The notes beneath the pieces are model-generated. The model was not told where the DNA came from, searched no databases, and saw only the letters and a list, made by a program, of their open reading frames with translations. Below, piece after piece: positions 42,845 through 51,434 of a DNA stretch of 64,000 bases (positions within the stretch are counted from its first letter, which is position 1; every line of letters starts with the position of its first letter). The position numbers were made by a program, and so were the translations under genes. The DNA comes from Clostridium sp. JN-1 (GTDB taxonomy: Bacteria; Bacillota; Clostridia; Clostridiales; Clostridiaceae): the NCBI RefSeq assembly GCF_003718715.1, contig NZ_CP033465.1:992001-1056000 (forward strand). Direction: 5' to 3'.

Positions 42845-43840
42845 ATGGCAGATGTACTATCACAGAGTGAGATAGATTCCCTTTTGGCTGCATTGTCCGC
42901 TGGAGAACTTAACCCAGACGAAGTACCTAAAGAAGAGGAAAAGCAAAAAGTTAAGCCGTATGATTTTAGAAGTCCTCAAAAGTTCTCAAAGGATCACTTA
43001 AGGACTCTAGAACTTATTCATGATAACTATGCCAGAATAATTTCTAGTTATTTAACTGCTCAAGTTAGAAATAATGTGAAAGTAAAGATAGAATCTGTAC
43101 AGCAAATAACTTATGAAGAATTTATTCATTCTGTACCAAATCCAACTATACTCACTATATTTAAAATGCCGCCGTTAAGTGGATCTATATTATTTGAAAC
43201 AAATCCTGAATTTGTCTTTGAAATAATAGACGTACTTTTAGGTGGAAGAGGAAATGGAAAATATAAAATAAGGGAATTTACTGACATAGATAAAAATATT
43301 ATAAAAGTTATTAATGCAGGTCTTATAGGAAATTTAAAGCTGGCATGGGAAGATGTACTTGAGGTTGAACCAGAAATAGAGGGTATAGAGACAAATCCAG
43401 CTCTTAACCAGACACTAGCACCAAATGAGCCGGTGGCACTCATTACTTTTTCAGTTGAAATGGGAAAAAGCAATACTTTTATAAATATATGTATACCTTA
43501 TTTAAGTATAGAAAAGGTATTGGATAAATTAGTGGTGCAGTATTGGTTTCAAGAAAACAATGAATCGGTTTTACAGGAGTCTAGAGGCAAGCTGAGGGAA
43601 AGACTTAATGTAGTAAACATGAAGTTGACGGCAGTTTTAGGTGAAACTGTTATTACTATAGATCAATTTTTAAGGCTTAGAATAGGTGATGTATTAACCT
43701 TAGATGAAAAAACTATAAGTCCTATAAAATTAATGGTCGAAGATCAGCCGTACTGTTATGGAAAACCAGGAGTAATAGGCAAAAATATGGGAGTTCAGGT
43801 ACTAGATATTATAGATAAGGATGTGGAAAATTATGAGTAA
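42845..43840 (+). CDS. fliM: Flagellar motor switch protein FliM
   Basis: 331 residues. The N-terminal CheY-binding segment VLSQSEIDSLLAAL is present. It is followed by the middle CheC-like domain (IHSVPNPTILTIFKMPPL) and the C-terminal SpoA domain (LRLRIGDVLTLDEK). The stop overlaps the start of fliY by eight bases, which implies translational coupling. Confidence 0.95.
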   Translation: MADVLSQSEIDSLLAALSAGELNPDEVPKEEEKQKVKPYDFRSPQKFSKDHLRTLELIHDNYARIISSYLTAQVRNNVKVKIESVQQITYEEFIHSVPNPTILTIFKMPPLSGSILFETNPEFVFEIIDVLLGGRGNGKYKIREFTDIDKNIIKVINAGLIGNLKLAWEDVLEVEPEIEGIETNPALNQTLAPNEPVALITFSVEMGKSNTFINICIPYLSIEKVLDKLVVQYWFQENNESVLQESRGKLRERLNVVNMKLTAVLGETVITIDQFLRLRIGDVLTLDEKTISPIKLMVEDQPYCYGKPGVIGKNMGVQVLDIIDKDVENYE

Positions 43841-45137
43841 TGGGTTTCTTTCGCAGGAAGAAATAGATGCACTTTTGAATGGGGGAGGAGACACACAAGG
43901 GGACACACAGCCTGTATCATCAGAAAAAGAAAATAATTCAGAAGAAGCAAGTAAAGGGGAAACACAAACAGCTGAAAGTAAACAAGATACACCAGAAGAA
44001 AATGTAAAGCAGCCTTTAGAGGCGCAAAATGACGATGTAAATCAAATTACAGATATGGAAAAAGACTTACTAGGTGAAATTGGAAATATATCTATGGGAT
44101 CCGCGTCTACCGCGCTTTCTACAATAATTAATCAGCAAGTAAATATAACAACTCCTGTAGTAAGCGTTACTACACTCAACGATTTAAAAGGAGAATTCCA
44201 TACTCCTAATGTTGCTTTAGAAGTTAAATTTACAAGCGGCATAGTAGGTGAAAATTTGCTTGTAATGGACATTGCAGATGCAGCAGTAATTGCAAACCTC
44301 ATGATGGGTGGAGATGGAAAGGTACCAGATGAGATTAAAGAATTATCTGAAATAGAATTAAGTGCAGTATCTGAAGCTATGAATCAAATGATTGGTTCAG
44401 CTGCTACTTCCATGGCTACAATGTTTATGAGGGAAGTAAATATATCACCCCCTTTATCCAAGATATGGAATAACTTAACTGAACCATTGGCAGAGGGAAT
44501 ATCCGATGATGAATTAATAGTAAAAGTTTCTTTTTCATTGAATATAGGAGATTTGGTAGACAGCTATATAATGCAGCTTCTTCCTATGGGTACTGCTAAA
44601 AAGATAATTGCAATAATGATGGGTGAGGAAAAACCTATTGGAAGTGATGATGAAGCTGCCGCTCTGGAGGCGCAGAAGCCAGCAGAGCAAAAGTTAACAA
44701 ATCCGGCACCGCAGAATCAAGTAAAAGAACAGTTTCAATATAAAAATGAAGGTCAGAATATAAATGTAAGTGAAAAACCAATTGAAACACCAAAAGCGCC
44801 ATCTCAACCTAGAGTTGAAGTGCATCAAGCTTCATTTAAGCCTTTAGAAAATACTTCATATAATGAACCTGTTCCTAAAAATATAGACTTAATTTTAGAT
44901 GTGCCGCTTGAAATATCGGTAGTACTTGGAAGAACCAAAAAGAACGTTAAGGAAATTTTAAACTTTGGAACTGGATCTTTAATAGAACTAGATAGATTGG
45001 CAGAAGAACCAGTTGAAATTTTAGTTAATGGAAAAAAAGTAGCTTATGGTGAAGTAGTTGTTGTCGATGAAAACTTTGGAGTTAGAATTACAAGTATTGT
45101 GACAGGAGAAGAGAGAATTAAGTCTCTTGGTAAGTAA
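43833..45137 (+). CDS. fliY: Flagellar motor switch phosphatase FliY (FliN-type)
   Basis: 434 residues. The N-terminal switch peptide is NGFLSQEEIDALLNGG. An acidic/Gln-rich linker leads to a CheC-like phosphatase domain (about 75-260, LLGEIGNISMGSAST and AVSEAMNQMIGSAATS), a second flexible linker, and a C-terminal SpoA/FliN domain (about 350-430, DVPLEISVVLGRTKKNVKEI). This is the fused Gram-positive FliY form. ATG 43833 fits the family N-terminus better than ATG 43821. Confidence 0.95.
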   Translation: MSNGFLSQEEIDALLNGGGDTQGDTQPVSSEKENNSEEASKGETQTAESKQDTPEENVKQPLEAQNDDVNQITDMEKDLLGEIGNISMGSASTALSTIINQQVNITTPVVSVTTLNDLKGEFHTPNVALEVKFTSGIVGENLLVMDIADAAVIANLMMGGDGKVPDEIKELSEIELSAVSEAMNQMIGSAATSMATMFMREVNISPPLSKIWNNLTEPLAEGISDDELIVKVSFSLNIGDLVDSYIMQLLPMGTAKKIIAIMMGEEKPIGSDDEAAALEAQKPAEQKLTNPAPQNQVKEQFQYKNEGQNINVSEKPIETPKAPSQPRVEVHQASFKPLENTSYNEPVPKNIDLILDVPLEISVVLGRTKKNVKEILNFGTGSLIELDRLAEEPVEILVNGKKVAYGEVVVVDENFGVRITSIVTGEERIKSLGK

Positions 45138-45138
45138 G

Positions 45139-45170
45139 CAACCGAAAATTACAATTCGGTTGTTTTTTTA
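45139..45170 (+). terminator. Rho-independent terminator after fliY
   Basis: CAACCGAA pairs with TTCGGTTG around an 8-base loop, followed by seven T. It marks the end of the che/fli transcript. Confidence 0.9.
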
Positions 45171-45241
45171 ATCAGGCTTATACTTGGATTAAAGCAGTAA
45201 AAATAAGGTACATTGAGGTAAAAATAGGATTTCTTAAGGTA

Positions 45242-45268
45242 TAAATATTGCCCGCTTATAATCGATAA
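45242..45268 (+). promoter_or_regulatory. Sigma-D (sigma-28) type promoter of the flgM operon
   Basis: TAAA at 45242-45245, a 15-base spacer, then ATCGATAA at 45261-45268. This is close to the sigma-D consensus TAAA-N15-GCCGATAA. It lies between the fliY terminator and flgM, the expected place for a late-class flagellar promoter. Confidence 0.7.
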
Positions 45269-45329
45269 TATTAATAACGACAGCTAAATTAAGAAGTTTC
45301 TAAAGTATAAGTTAGGAGTGTATATATGT

Positions 45330-45602
45330 ATGAATGTAAATGGAATTAGTTCAAGTAAAATGATAAGTTTGTATAATGTAAACAAAAGAAATATTGAAAA
45401 GAAACATGATATAAAACAAAATGACAGTATACAAATATCGCATTTAGGAAAAAACTTGAGCACATATTCACTTGATGATAAATTTGTGAATACTACAAGC
45501 AGGATAAAAGAGCTTAAGGAAAAGATTGAAAATGGTACTTATAAACCAGATTCAAAAAAAATCGCACAAAAAATGATAGAAAGCATGAATAAAAAACTTT
45601 GA
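45330..45602 (+). CDS. flgM: Anti-sigma-28 factor FlgM
   Basis: This small 90-residue protein ends with the typical FlgM pattern (VNTTSRIKELKEKIENGTYK, DSKKIAQKMIESM). It starts MNVNGISSSK, as in other Firmicute FlgM proteins. It holds sigma-D until the hook is finished, and it heads an operon whose promoter looks sigma-D dependent, a feedback loop. AGGAGTG supports ATG 45330 over the GTG at 45318. Confidence 0.88.
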   Translation: MNVNGISSSKMISLYNVNKRNIEKKHDIKQNDSIQISHLGKNLSTYSLDDKFVNTTSRIKELKEKIENGTYKPDSKKIAQKMIESMNKKL

Positions 45603-45628
45603 TTGAATTTTAAAAGTGGAGGTATGTT

Positions 45629-46039
45629 ATGGTTTCAGAACAGTTGAATTCTATAATATTGAATGAATACAGTGCACTTAAAAAATTGTTGAAAACCTTA
45701 AATGAACAGTTTGACTATATAACAAAGAGAAATGTCTTTGCACTAGATGCAGTTAGAGAAAAAATAGAAAATTGTGCAAGTGAAGTTGCAAAATATGAAG
45801 TTGAAAGAAGAAAAATTACAGATGGAAGACTGATGAGTACCATAGTATCTGAAAGCGGAGATAAAACTTTAGAAAAAAGTTATGAAAAAATACAAAATTT
45901 ACTTCATCAAGTACAACTTCAAAAAGATACAAATGAAATTTTAATAAGGCAGGGACTCAATTATACTACACAAATGCTCGGTATGTTGAATCCAAATAGG
46001 AGTCCTAAGACGTATAATGCATACGGAAGGAGTAGATAA
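45629..46039 (+). CDS. flgN: Flagellar protein FlgN (FlgK/FlgL export chaperone)
   Basis: 136 residues, largely helical, with the FlgN-type N-terminal coiled coil (LNSIILNEYSALKKLLKTLN) and a C-terminal YTTQMLGMLNP segment. In this family it escorts the hook-filament junction proteins FlgK and FlgL, which follow directly. Sequence similarity is weak as usual for FlgN; context makes the call firm. Confidence 0.85.
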   Translation: MVSEQLNSIILNEYSALKKLLKTLNEQFDYITKRNVFALDAVREKIENCASEVAKYEVERRKITDGRLMSTIVSESGDKTLEKSYEKIQNLLHQVQLQKDTNEILIRQGLNYTTQMLGMLNPNRSPKTYNAYGRSR

Positions 46040-46042
46040 AAT

Positions 46043-47923
46043 ATGGCAGGATTATTTGGTATTTTAAATATAGGCAAAAGTGGTTTGTTTGGACAGCAGG
46101 AAGCAATTAATGTAACTTCCCACAATATATCCAATGCAAACACTCCTGGATATACAAGGCAGAGAGCTGAACTTCAAGCATCACTGCCAGCTTCGGTAAC
46201 CCCGGGACAGATGGGAACTGGTGTTGATGTAGTTGATATAAAGAGAATAAGAAATACTTTCTTGGACTGTGCTATTAGGTCGCAGAATGGTGCAGCTGGA
46301 AAGTACAGTGGAATGGATACACTTTTAAGTCAAGTTGAAGATGTATTAAATGAACCCAGTGATGATTCGGGATTGTCAGTCTTGTTAGGTAAATTTTTTG
46401 ATGCATGGAATACTCTTGGAACTCATGCAGATAACTACGATTCCAAATCATCAGTTGCAAAAGCTGCAGTATCTGCTGCAGATAACTTAAATCAAATGTC
46501 TGCAAATCTTACACAATTAAAGGAAAACTCACAAAAGCTTATACAAGAAAGCGTAGTTAATAATGTAAATAATGTCTTAGATGAAATAAATAAGTTAAAT
46601 CAGCAGATAAGACAAGTTGAAGTAACGCATCAAAGTCCTAATGATCTTATGGATAGAAGAGATTCATTACTTGATGATTTAAGCAAGGAATTTGGAATAA
46701 GCACAGACAGCAGAGAGTATGGATCAATAAATCTAACTACTTCTAATGAAACTGATATTGGCAAAAATAATTATGATGGAAACCCACCTGTTAAATCTGG
46801 TAAGAGTGTTAATCTTGTTGAAGCAGACGATCCAGATGGAGGTGCTAGATTTGCATATATAAATGATATAAAGCCGCCTAAAGGGAAGCAAGCTGGAGAT
46901 GAAGGAGACTATACAGTAATTTATTATAAAAATGGTGACGTAAGTTTAGAAGCTAACAAAGTTACTATAACTGTTACTATAAAAGACACAGGTAAATTAG
47001 GAGATAAAGATTATGTAAGTGCAGCAGAGAAATACAGCAGATTGGATCATTCAAGAGTTATATGGACAGACAGAAAAACTGGTGCAGTTTTAAAAAAAGA
47101 CGGATCACCTGCAGCAGGTGGAGACACAGTTAATTTTAACGATTTGTCACTTTTTCAACCGCCGTCTGGAAGTTTGAATGGTTATATACAAGCACAAGAA
47201 TGTATAGATAAATATCAGTGTGAATTAGACAATGAAGCAAAAGCTCTTGCCTTTGCAGTAAATGGAATAATAAGTCAAAGTTCTACAGCTGTAGGTGATA
47301 CAAGCACAAATATAAATAACTTTTTTGTAAACTCTTCAATGGAGTCAGTGTACACTGGAAAAGATCTGGGGAAAATAGATGAAGCTGAAAAAGGTATAAC
47401 AGCAGCCAATATAGCAGTAAATAGAGGCATAATAGATGATCCTAATCTCATAAAAACAGCAGCACAGTATGATGCTGATGGAAATAGAATAGGTGCAGAA
47501 GGCGATGGTACGAGGGCTACAGCTGTAGAAATGCTTCGTGATCAAAAAATGTCAATATCAGCTGTAGATAATTCAACTGACAAAGAATCCTTTTTAAAAG
47601 ATATATTTGTACAGGATTCCACTATAGGAAGTGCACCTATTTATACAGTTAGAGGAAATCAAACAGGCATGACTGTTGATACTTATTTTAGAACAACTAT
47701 AAGTAAATTAGGTATAGATGAACAAGCTGTAAAAGCTGGGATATCTAATAATTCTAAAGCACTAAACGATTCAATAGAAAAAAGAAATTCTGTATCTGGA
47801 GTTTCATTAGATGAAGAAATGACAAACTTGATACAATTTCAACACTGTTATCAGGCAAATGCAAAGATTATAGCAACAGTAGATCAGCTGCTAGATGTAG
47901 TTGTAAATGGACTTAAAAAGTAG
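46043..47923 (+). CDS. flgK: Flagellar hook-associated protein FlgK (HAP1)
   Basis: 626 residues. The N-terminal rod/hook motif is NVTSHNISNANTPGYTRQRA. The conserved C-terminal helix is EMTNLIQFQHCYQANAKIIATVDQLLD. The middle is variable. It joins hook and filament. It starts three bases after flgN, whose last codons provide the AAGGAG ribosome site. Confidence 0.96.
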   Translation: MAGLFGILNIGKSGLFGQQEAINVTSHNISNANTPGYTRQRAELQASLPASVTPGQMGTGVDVVDIKRIRNTFLDCAIRSQNGAAGKYSGMDTLLSQVEDVLNEPSDDSGLSVLLGKFFDAWNTLGTHADNYDSKSSVAKAAVSAADNLNQMSANLTQLKENSQKLIQESVVNNVNNVLDEINKLNQQIRQVEVTHQSPNDLMDRRDSLLDDLSKEFGISTDSREYGSINLTTSNETDIGKNNYDGNPPVKSGKSVNLVEADDPDGGARFAYINDIKPPKGKQAGDEGDYTVIYYKNGDVSLEANKVTITVTIKDTGKLGDKDYVSAAEKYSRLDHSRVIWTDRKTGAVLKKDGSPAAGGDTVNFNDLSLFQPPSGSLNGYIQAQECIDKYQCELDNEAKALAFAVNGIISQSSTAVGDTSTNINNFFVNSSMESVYTGKDLGKIDEAEKGITAANIAVNRGIIDDPNLIKTAAQYDADGNRIGAEGDGTRATAVEMLRDQKMSISAVDNSTDKESFLKDIFVQDSTIGSAPIYTVRGNQTGMTVDTYFRTTISKLGIDEQAVKAGISNNSKALNDSIEKRNSVSGVSLDEEMTNLIQFQHCYQANAKIIATVDQLLDVVVNGLKK

Positions 47924-47938
47924 TGAGGTGAATTTATA

Positions 47939-49534
47939 ATGAGAATTACTAATAAAATGCTTTCTGATAATTATCTAAATGATATGCAGACAAACTTAAA
48001 TAATTTAAGGAAAATCCAGCAGCAGATAACAACACAAAGTAATTTTTCAAAACCTTCAGATGCTCCATTTGATGTATCCATATCCATGCAAATGCAGTCG
48101 GCTATAAATGCCAATACTCAATATGGTAAGAATATAACTAATACTAAGAATTGGATGGAGTCTACTGATACTGCACTTGGACAAATTGGAGAGATATATA
48201 AAAATATAAGAGATGACTTAATAAAGGCTGGAGGCGCACCATATAGAAGCGATGATATGGCAAAAATAAAAGACGAGATAAACCAATATGTAAGCAGCGT
48301 TTCTGAAATATTAAACTCAAATTCACAAGGTGCGTTTATATTTGGAGGTACTAAAAGTTCTTCAAAACCAGTAAGCGTTCAAAACAATTATATTGTGACC
48401 AAATCAAATGCAGATAGCGGCAGCATAAATATTTCAGGAATACCTGATTCAACACTGCCTTCAAGTACCATGTATAAAATAACAGCTGATACTGTTGAGT
48501 CAAGTGGAAATGTAAAAAAAGTAATTTGCCAAAGGTCCAGCGACGGAGGAAAAACATGGACAGCGGGCTCATCATATACACCAGATGCAGCACATAATTC
48601 TATTACAGTAGATGGTTTTAATATACAATTTAATCCAAACTTAAATACTAAAGCTAAGGATACTTATACATTTTCACTTGTAAAAAATACTCAGTTAACA
48701 TATAACTCAAGTGATAATCAAGCTGTGCAAAACTTACCTGCAGTTATTTCAGATGGTTTTACTGCAAGCAATTGGGCTGGAAAAGATATAACTTTTAATG
48801 TGAATGGTTCAAGTAAAGATTCAAAAATAACATTAGATTTTTCAAATACACCATCTGCAGCTATAGATGATGTTATAAAAAATATAAATGATAAGATTAT
48901 AGCAAATTCAGATTTGAAAGGCAAAGTATTTGCACAAAAAACTTCAGATAACAAAATAAGATTTGATACACTGACAAATGATATAGTATTTTTAAAGGAT
49001 TCTACAGTTTCAGATCTTCCGGTAATATCAACAAATCCAAAGAAGCAGATTCCTAACATTCAATTAAGTCAAATGGGCTCTGCTAGGCAGACGGAAATAT
49101 CGCAGGGGGTTTTGGTTAAGTATAATGTATCAGCATCTGATGTAATAAATTATGGTAATGGAAATAAAGATAATATGATGGATTTATTTAAGAGAATAAT
49201 AAATAATCTTGATGGTAAAGATGATGCAGGTATAGAAGATACTGATGCAGCAAGAAAGTCATTAGCAAACGAGGATTTAGCTGACTTGGATAAAGCTATG
49301 ACGCAGATTTTAAAAGTGCGTTCAGATGTTGGTTCTGTAGAAAATAGAATGACTGCAGCACAAAACCAAAATACTGACTCAAATACTAATATGACTGATG
49401 TATTATCTAAAACTAAAAATGTAGATATAACTAAAGTAATTATGGAATATGCTACAGCACAAACAGTATATCTTGCATCACTTCAAACAAGTGCAAAGAT
49501 AATAGAACCAACACTTATGGACTACATTAGATAG
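47939..49534 (+). CDS. flgL: Flagellar hook-associated protein FlgL (HAP3)
   Basis: 531 residues. N-terminus RITNKMLSDNYLNDMQTNLN with a flagellin-like coiled coil (ITTQSNFSKPSDAPFDVS), and C-terminus DVDITKV-type tail (KNVDITKVIMEYATAQTVYL). It is longer than many FlgL proteins because of a beta-rich insert at about 150-380. It acts as the second junction protein next to FlgK. Confidence 0.93.
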   Translation: MRITNKMLSDNYLNDMQTNLNNLRKIQQQITTQSNFSKPSDAPFDVSISMQMQSAINANTQYGKNITNTKNWMESTDTALGQIGEIYKNIRDDLIKAGGAPYRSDDMAKIKDEINQYVSSVSEILNSNSQGAFIFGGTKSSSKPVSVQNNYIVTKSNADSGSINISGIPDSTLPSSTMYKITADTVESSGNVKKVICQRSSDGGKTWTAGSSYTPDAAHNSITVDGFNIQFNPNLNTKAKDTYTFSLVKNTQLTYNSSDNQAVQNLPAVISDGFTASNWAGKDITFNVNGSSKDSKITLDFSNTPSAAIDDVIKNINDKIIANSDLKGKVFAQKTSDNKIRFDTLTNDIVFLKDSTVSDLPVISTNPKKQIPNIQLSQMGSARQTEISQGVLVKYNVSASDVINYGNGNKDNMMDLFKRIINNLDGKDDAGIEDTDAARKSLANEDLADLDKAMTQILKVRSDVGSVENRMTAAQNQNTDSNTNMTDVLSKTKNVDITKVIMEYATAQTVYLASLQTSAKIIEPTLMDYIR

Positions 49535-49564
49535 AATTGAGAATGTAAAATTGAGGAGATAAAG

Positions 49565-49996
49565 ATGAAATTAGATACAAGGTATCATGGGGTACTTAAT
49601 TATGAAAAGGAAGATATAATAACTTTTAAAAAAGGGCTTCCTGGATTTGAAAATTTAAAAAATTTTATACTAGTTCCAGCAGAAGAAAATAAGTTATTTT
49701 ATATACTGCATTCCATGGAAGATACAAATGTTGGAATCATAGTAATTTCACCTTTTAATGTGATGAAGGATTATGAATTTGATTTAAATGATTATAAAGT
49801 ATCAGAGCTCAATATAAAAAATCAAAAGGATATTATTGTAGTAAATACAGTTAACTTGAGTTCTAAAATAGAAAATATAACAATTAATTTAAAAGCTCCT
49901 ATAATAATAAATAAGGATGAAAATATTGGGGAACAATTAATATTGGATAAATCAAATTATCCAATAAAATACCCGCTCCTTAAGGGGGAGATTTAA
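49565..49996 (+). CDS. fliW: Flagellar assembly factor FliW
   Basis: This 143-residue protein binds CsrA and flagellin. Typical stretches are FKKGLPGFENLKNF, FYILHSMEDTNVGIIVISPF and the final YPIKYPLL. In Bacillus, FliW relieves CsrA repression of flagellin translation when flagellin is low. csrA begins at the very next base. Confidence 0.95.
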   Translation: MKLDTRYHGVLNYEKEDIITFKKGLPGFENLKNFILVPAEENKLFYILHSMEDTNVGIIVISPFNVMKDYEFDLNDYKVSELNIKNQKDIIVVNTVNLSSKIENITINLKAPIIINKDENIGEQLILDKSNYPIKYPLLKGEI

Positions 49997-50212
49997 TTGT
50001 TAGTCATAAGCAGGAAAAAGGGCGAGTCAATACGTATAGGGGAAGACATAGAAGTAACTGTTACAAAAATAGCAGATGGAACAGTTAAACTTTCTATATC
50101 AGCACCTAAAAATATTACAATACTTAGAGAAGAACTTTACAGGGAAGTAGGAAAAGAAAATAAAAGTTCAGCAGCTTCAGATATAAGCATATTGAAAAAA
50201 TTAAAAAGATAA
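49997..50212 (+). CDS. csrA: Translational regulator CsrA
   Basis: This 71-residue RNA-binding protein reads [19 protein letters not shown] and [19 protein letters not shown]. The start is TTG directly after the fliW stop, with GGGGGAG inside fliW. Its probable target is the flagellin leader at 53730-53764, where GGA is displayed in a hairpin loop. Confidence 0.96.
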   Translation: MLVISRKKGESIRIGEDIEVTVTKIADGTVKLSISAPKNITILREELYREVGKENKSSAASDISILKKLKR

Positions 50213-50244
50213 AACTATCAAAAAATTATAAAGAGGTGTTTAGC

Positions 50245-50598
50245 ATGGATGTTAGAGGTATAAGTCAGGGAGGACAGCTATCTTTAGATTTTATTGCAGT
50301 AGATTCTAATAAATTTAGTAATGATTTAGACAATGAATCATTACAGCATAAAGATGTAAATGAAAAAAGTGTAGAAGAAAAAGATGTAAAAAAAGCTGTA
50401 GACAAATTCAATAAATTGCTGGAGGATAAATCAACTCATCTAGAATATGAGGTGTATGGAAAATTTAAAGACATAGTAGTTAGAGTGGTTGATGACAGTA
50501 CTAAAGATGTAATACAAGAAGTTCCCCCTAAAAATATCATAGATATGATTGATAAATTTTGTGAAATGGCAGGTATGTTTGTAGATAAAAGGGCATAG
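50245..50598 (+). CDS. flaG: FlaG-family flagellar protein
   Basis: This 117-residue protein ends with the FlaG domain (VDKFNKLLEDKSTHLEYEVY, IVVRVVDDSTKDVIQEVPPK). FlaG influences filament length in other bacteria. GAGGTG overlaps the upstream GTG 50236, so ATG 50245 is used. Confidence 0.9.
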   Translation: MDVRGISQGGQLSLDFIAVDSNKFSNDLDNESLQHKDVNEKSVEEKDVKKAVDKFNKLLEDKSTHLEYEVYGKFKDIVVRVVDDSTKDVIQEVPPKNIIDMIDKFCEMAGMFVDKRA

Positions 50599-50628
50599 AA
50601 AAAGTCAATTGTATATGGAGGTGTTTTA

Positions 50629-50940
50629 ATGGAATTTAGATTAAATAAAATCGATCCAGAATTACGCCGGAGGATAAAGGAAACTACAAGTACCAGAAGG
50701 GTACACACAAAGTCAGGTATAGTCATAGATAAGCACAGTAAAAATAAAAAGGGAGAAGGCTCAGCTGACTTTAGTGAAGAATTAGAAAAACATAAGGATA
50801 AAGAGAAAAACAGGGACAAGAAATTTGTTTCTGTAGAGGCAGTGAAATCAAAAGAGCTAAAAGTACCTGCATATAGGGAAGAAGCAGCGGATTTAGCAAA
50901 AGACAATTTAAAAGGGCATATTTTAGACGTAAAGAAATAA
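50629..50940 (+). CDS. Uncharacterised basic flagellar-operon protein
   Basis: 103 residues, highly charged and Lys-rich, without membrane segments or a recognised domain. The N-terminus (EFRLNKIDPELRRRIKETTS) looks folded; the middle (about 40-75) is a low-complexity charged stretch. It sits in a tight operon between flaG and fliS with a good GGAGG ribosome site, so it is a real gene. A role in late filament assembly is suggested only by position. Confidence 0.75.
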   Translation: MEFRLNKIDPELRRRIKETTSTRRVHTKSGIVIDKHSKNKKGEGSADFSEELEKHKDKEKNRDKKFVSVEAVKSKELKVPAYREEAADLAKDNLKGHILDVKK

Positions 50941-50981
50941 ATTGAGTATGCTCATTAATTTATTAAGAGGGGTGTTAGAGT

Positions 50982-51374
50982 ATGTATGCTTCAAATGCTT
51001 ATAATACTTATAAAACTAACAGTGTAAATTATGCATCAAAAGAACAGCTTTTATTGATGCTTGTAGAGGGTGCTGTAAAGTTTTCTAAAATAGGAAGACA
51101 AGCAATGATAGATAAAGATATAAAAAAGTCCCACGAAAACATAGTTAAGACTGAGAATATATTCTATGAACTTATGTCATCTTTGGATATCTCAAAAGCT
51201 GGAGATTGGGGACAGTCACTTATGAGTTTATATGATTTTATAGTAAGGAGACTTACAGATGCAAATATAAAAAAGGATGTAAAAATAATGGATGAGGTAA
51301 TTCCACTAATAGAAAATGTTAGAGACACGTGGAACGAAGCATATAAAGTTTCTAAAGGAACCCCAGGGGTGTAA
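50982..51374 (+). CDS. fliS: Flagellin export chaperone FliS, with repeat-derived C-terminus
   Basis: 130 residues of helical FliS (NAYNTYKTNSVNYASKEQLL, MLVEGAVKFSKIGRQAM, YDFIVRRLTDANIKKD). It binds the flagellin C-terminus before export. The final residues GTPGV and the stop codon come from a copy of the dispersed palindrome at 51360, so the natural end has been altered or added to. Confidence 0.93.
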   Translation: MYASNAYNTYKTNSVNYASKEQLLLMLVEGAVKFSKIGRQAMIDKDIKKSHENIVKTENIFYELMSSLDISKAGDWGQSLMSLYDFIVRRLTDANIKKDVKIMDEVIPLIENVRDTWNEAYKVSKGTPGV

Positions 51375-51413
51375 ATTTTTCCAGATATGTAATATATTGC
51401 ACCCCAGGGGTGC
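51360..51413. repeat. Two dispersed palindromes between fliS and fliD
   Basis: The first core (ACCCCAGGGGT at 51360-51370) overlaps the end of fliS and runs into TAAATTTTTCC. The second (GCACCCCAGGGGTGC, 51399-51413) lies just before the fliD ribosome site. They could form a larger hairpin by pairing with each other, inside the operon. Confidence 0.85.
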
Positions 51414-51434
51414 AAAAGAATAGGAGGAATAAAC

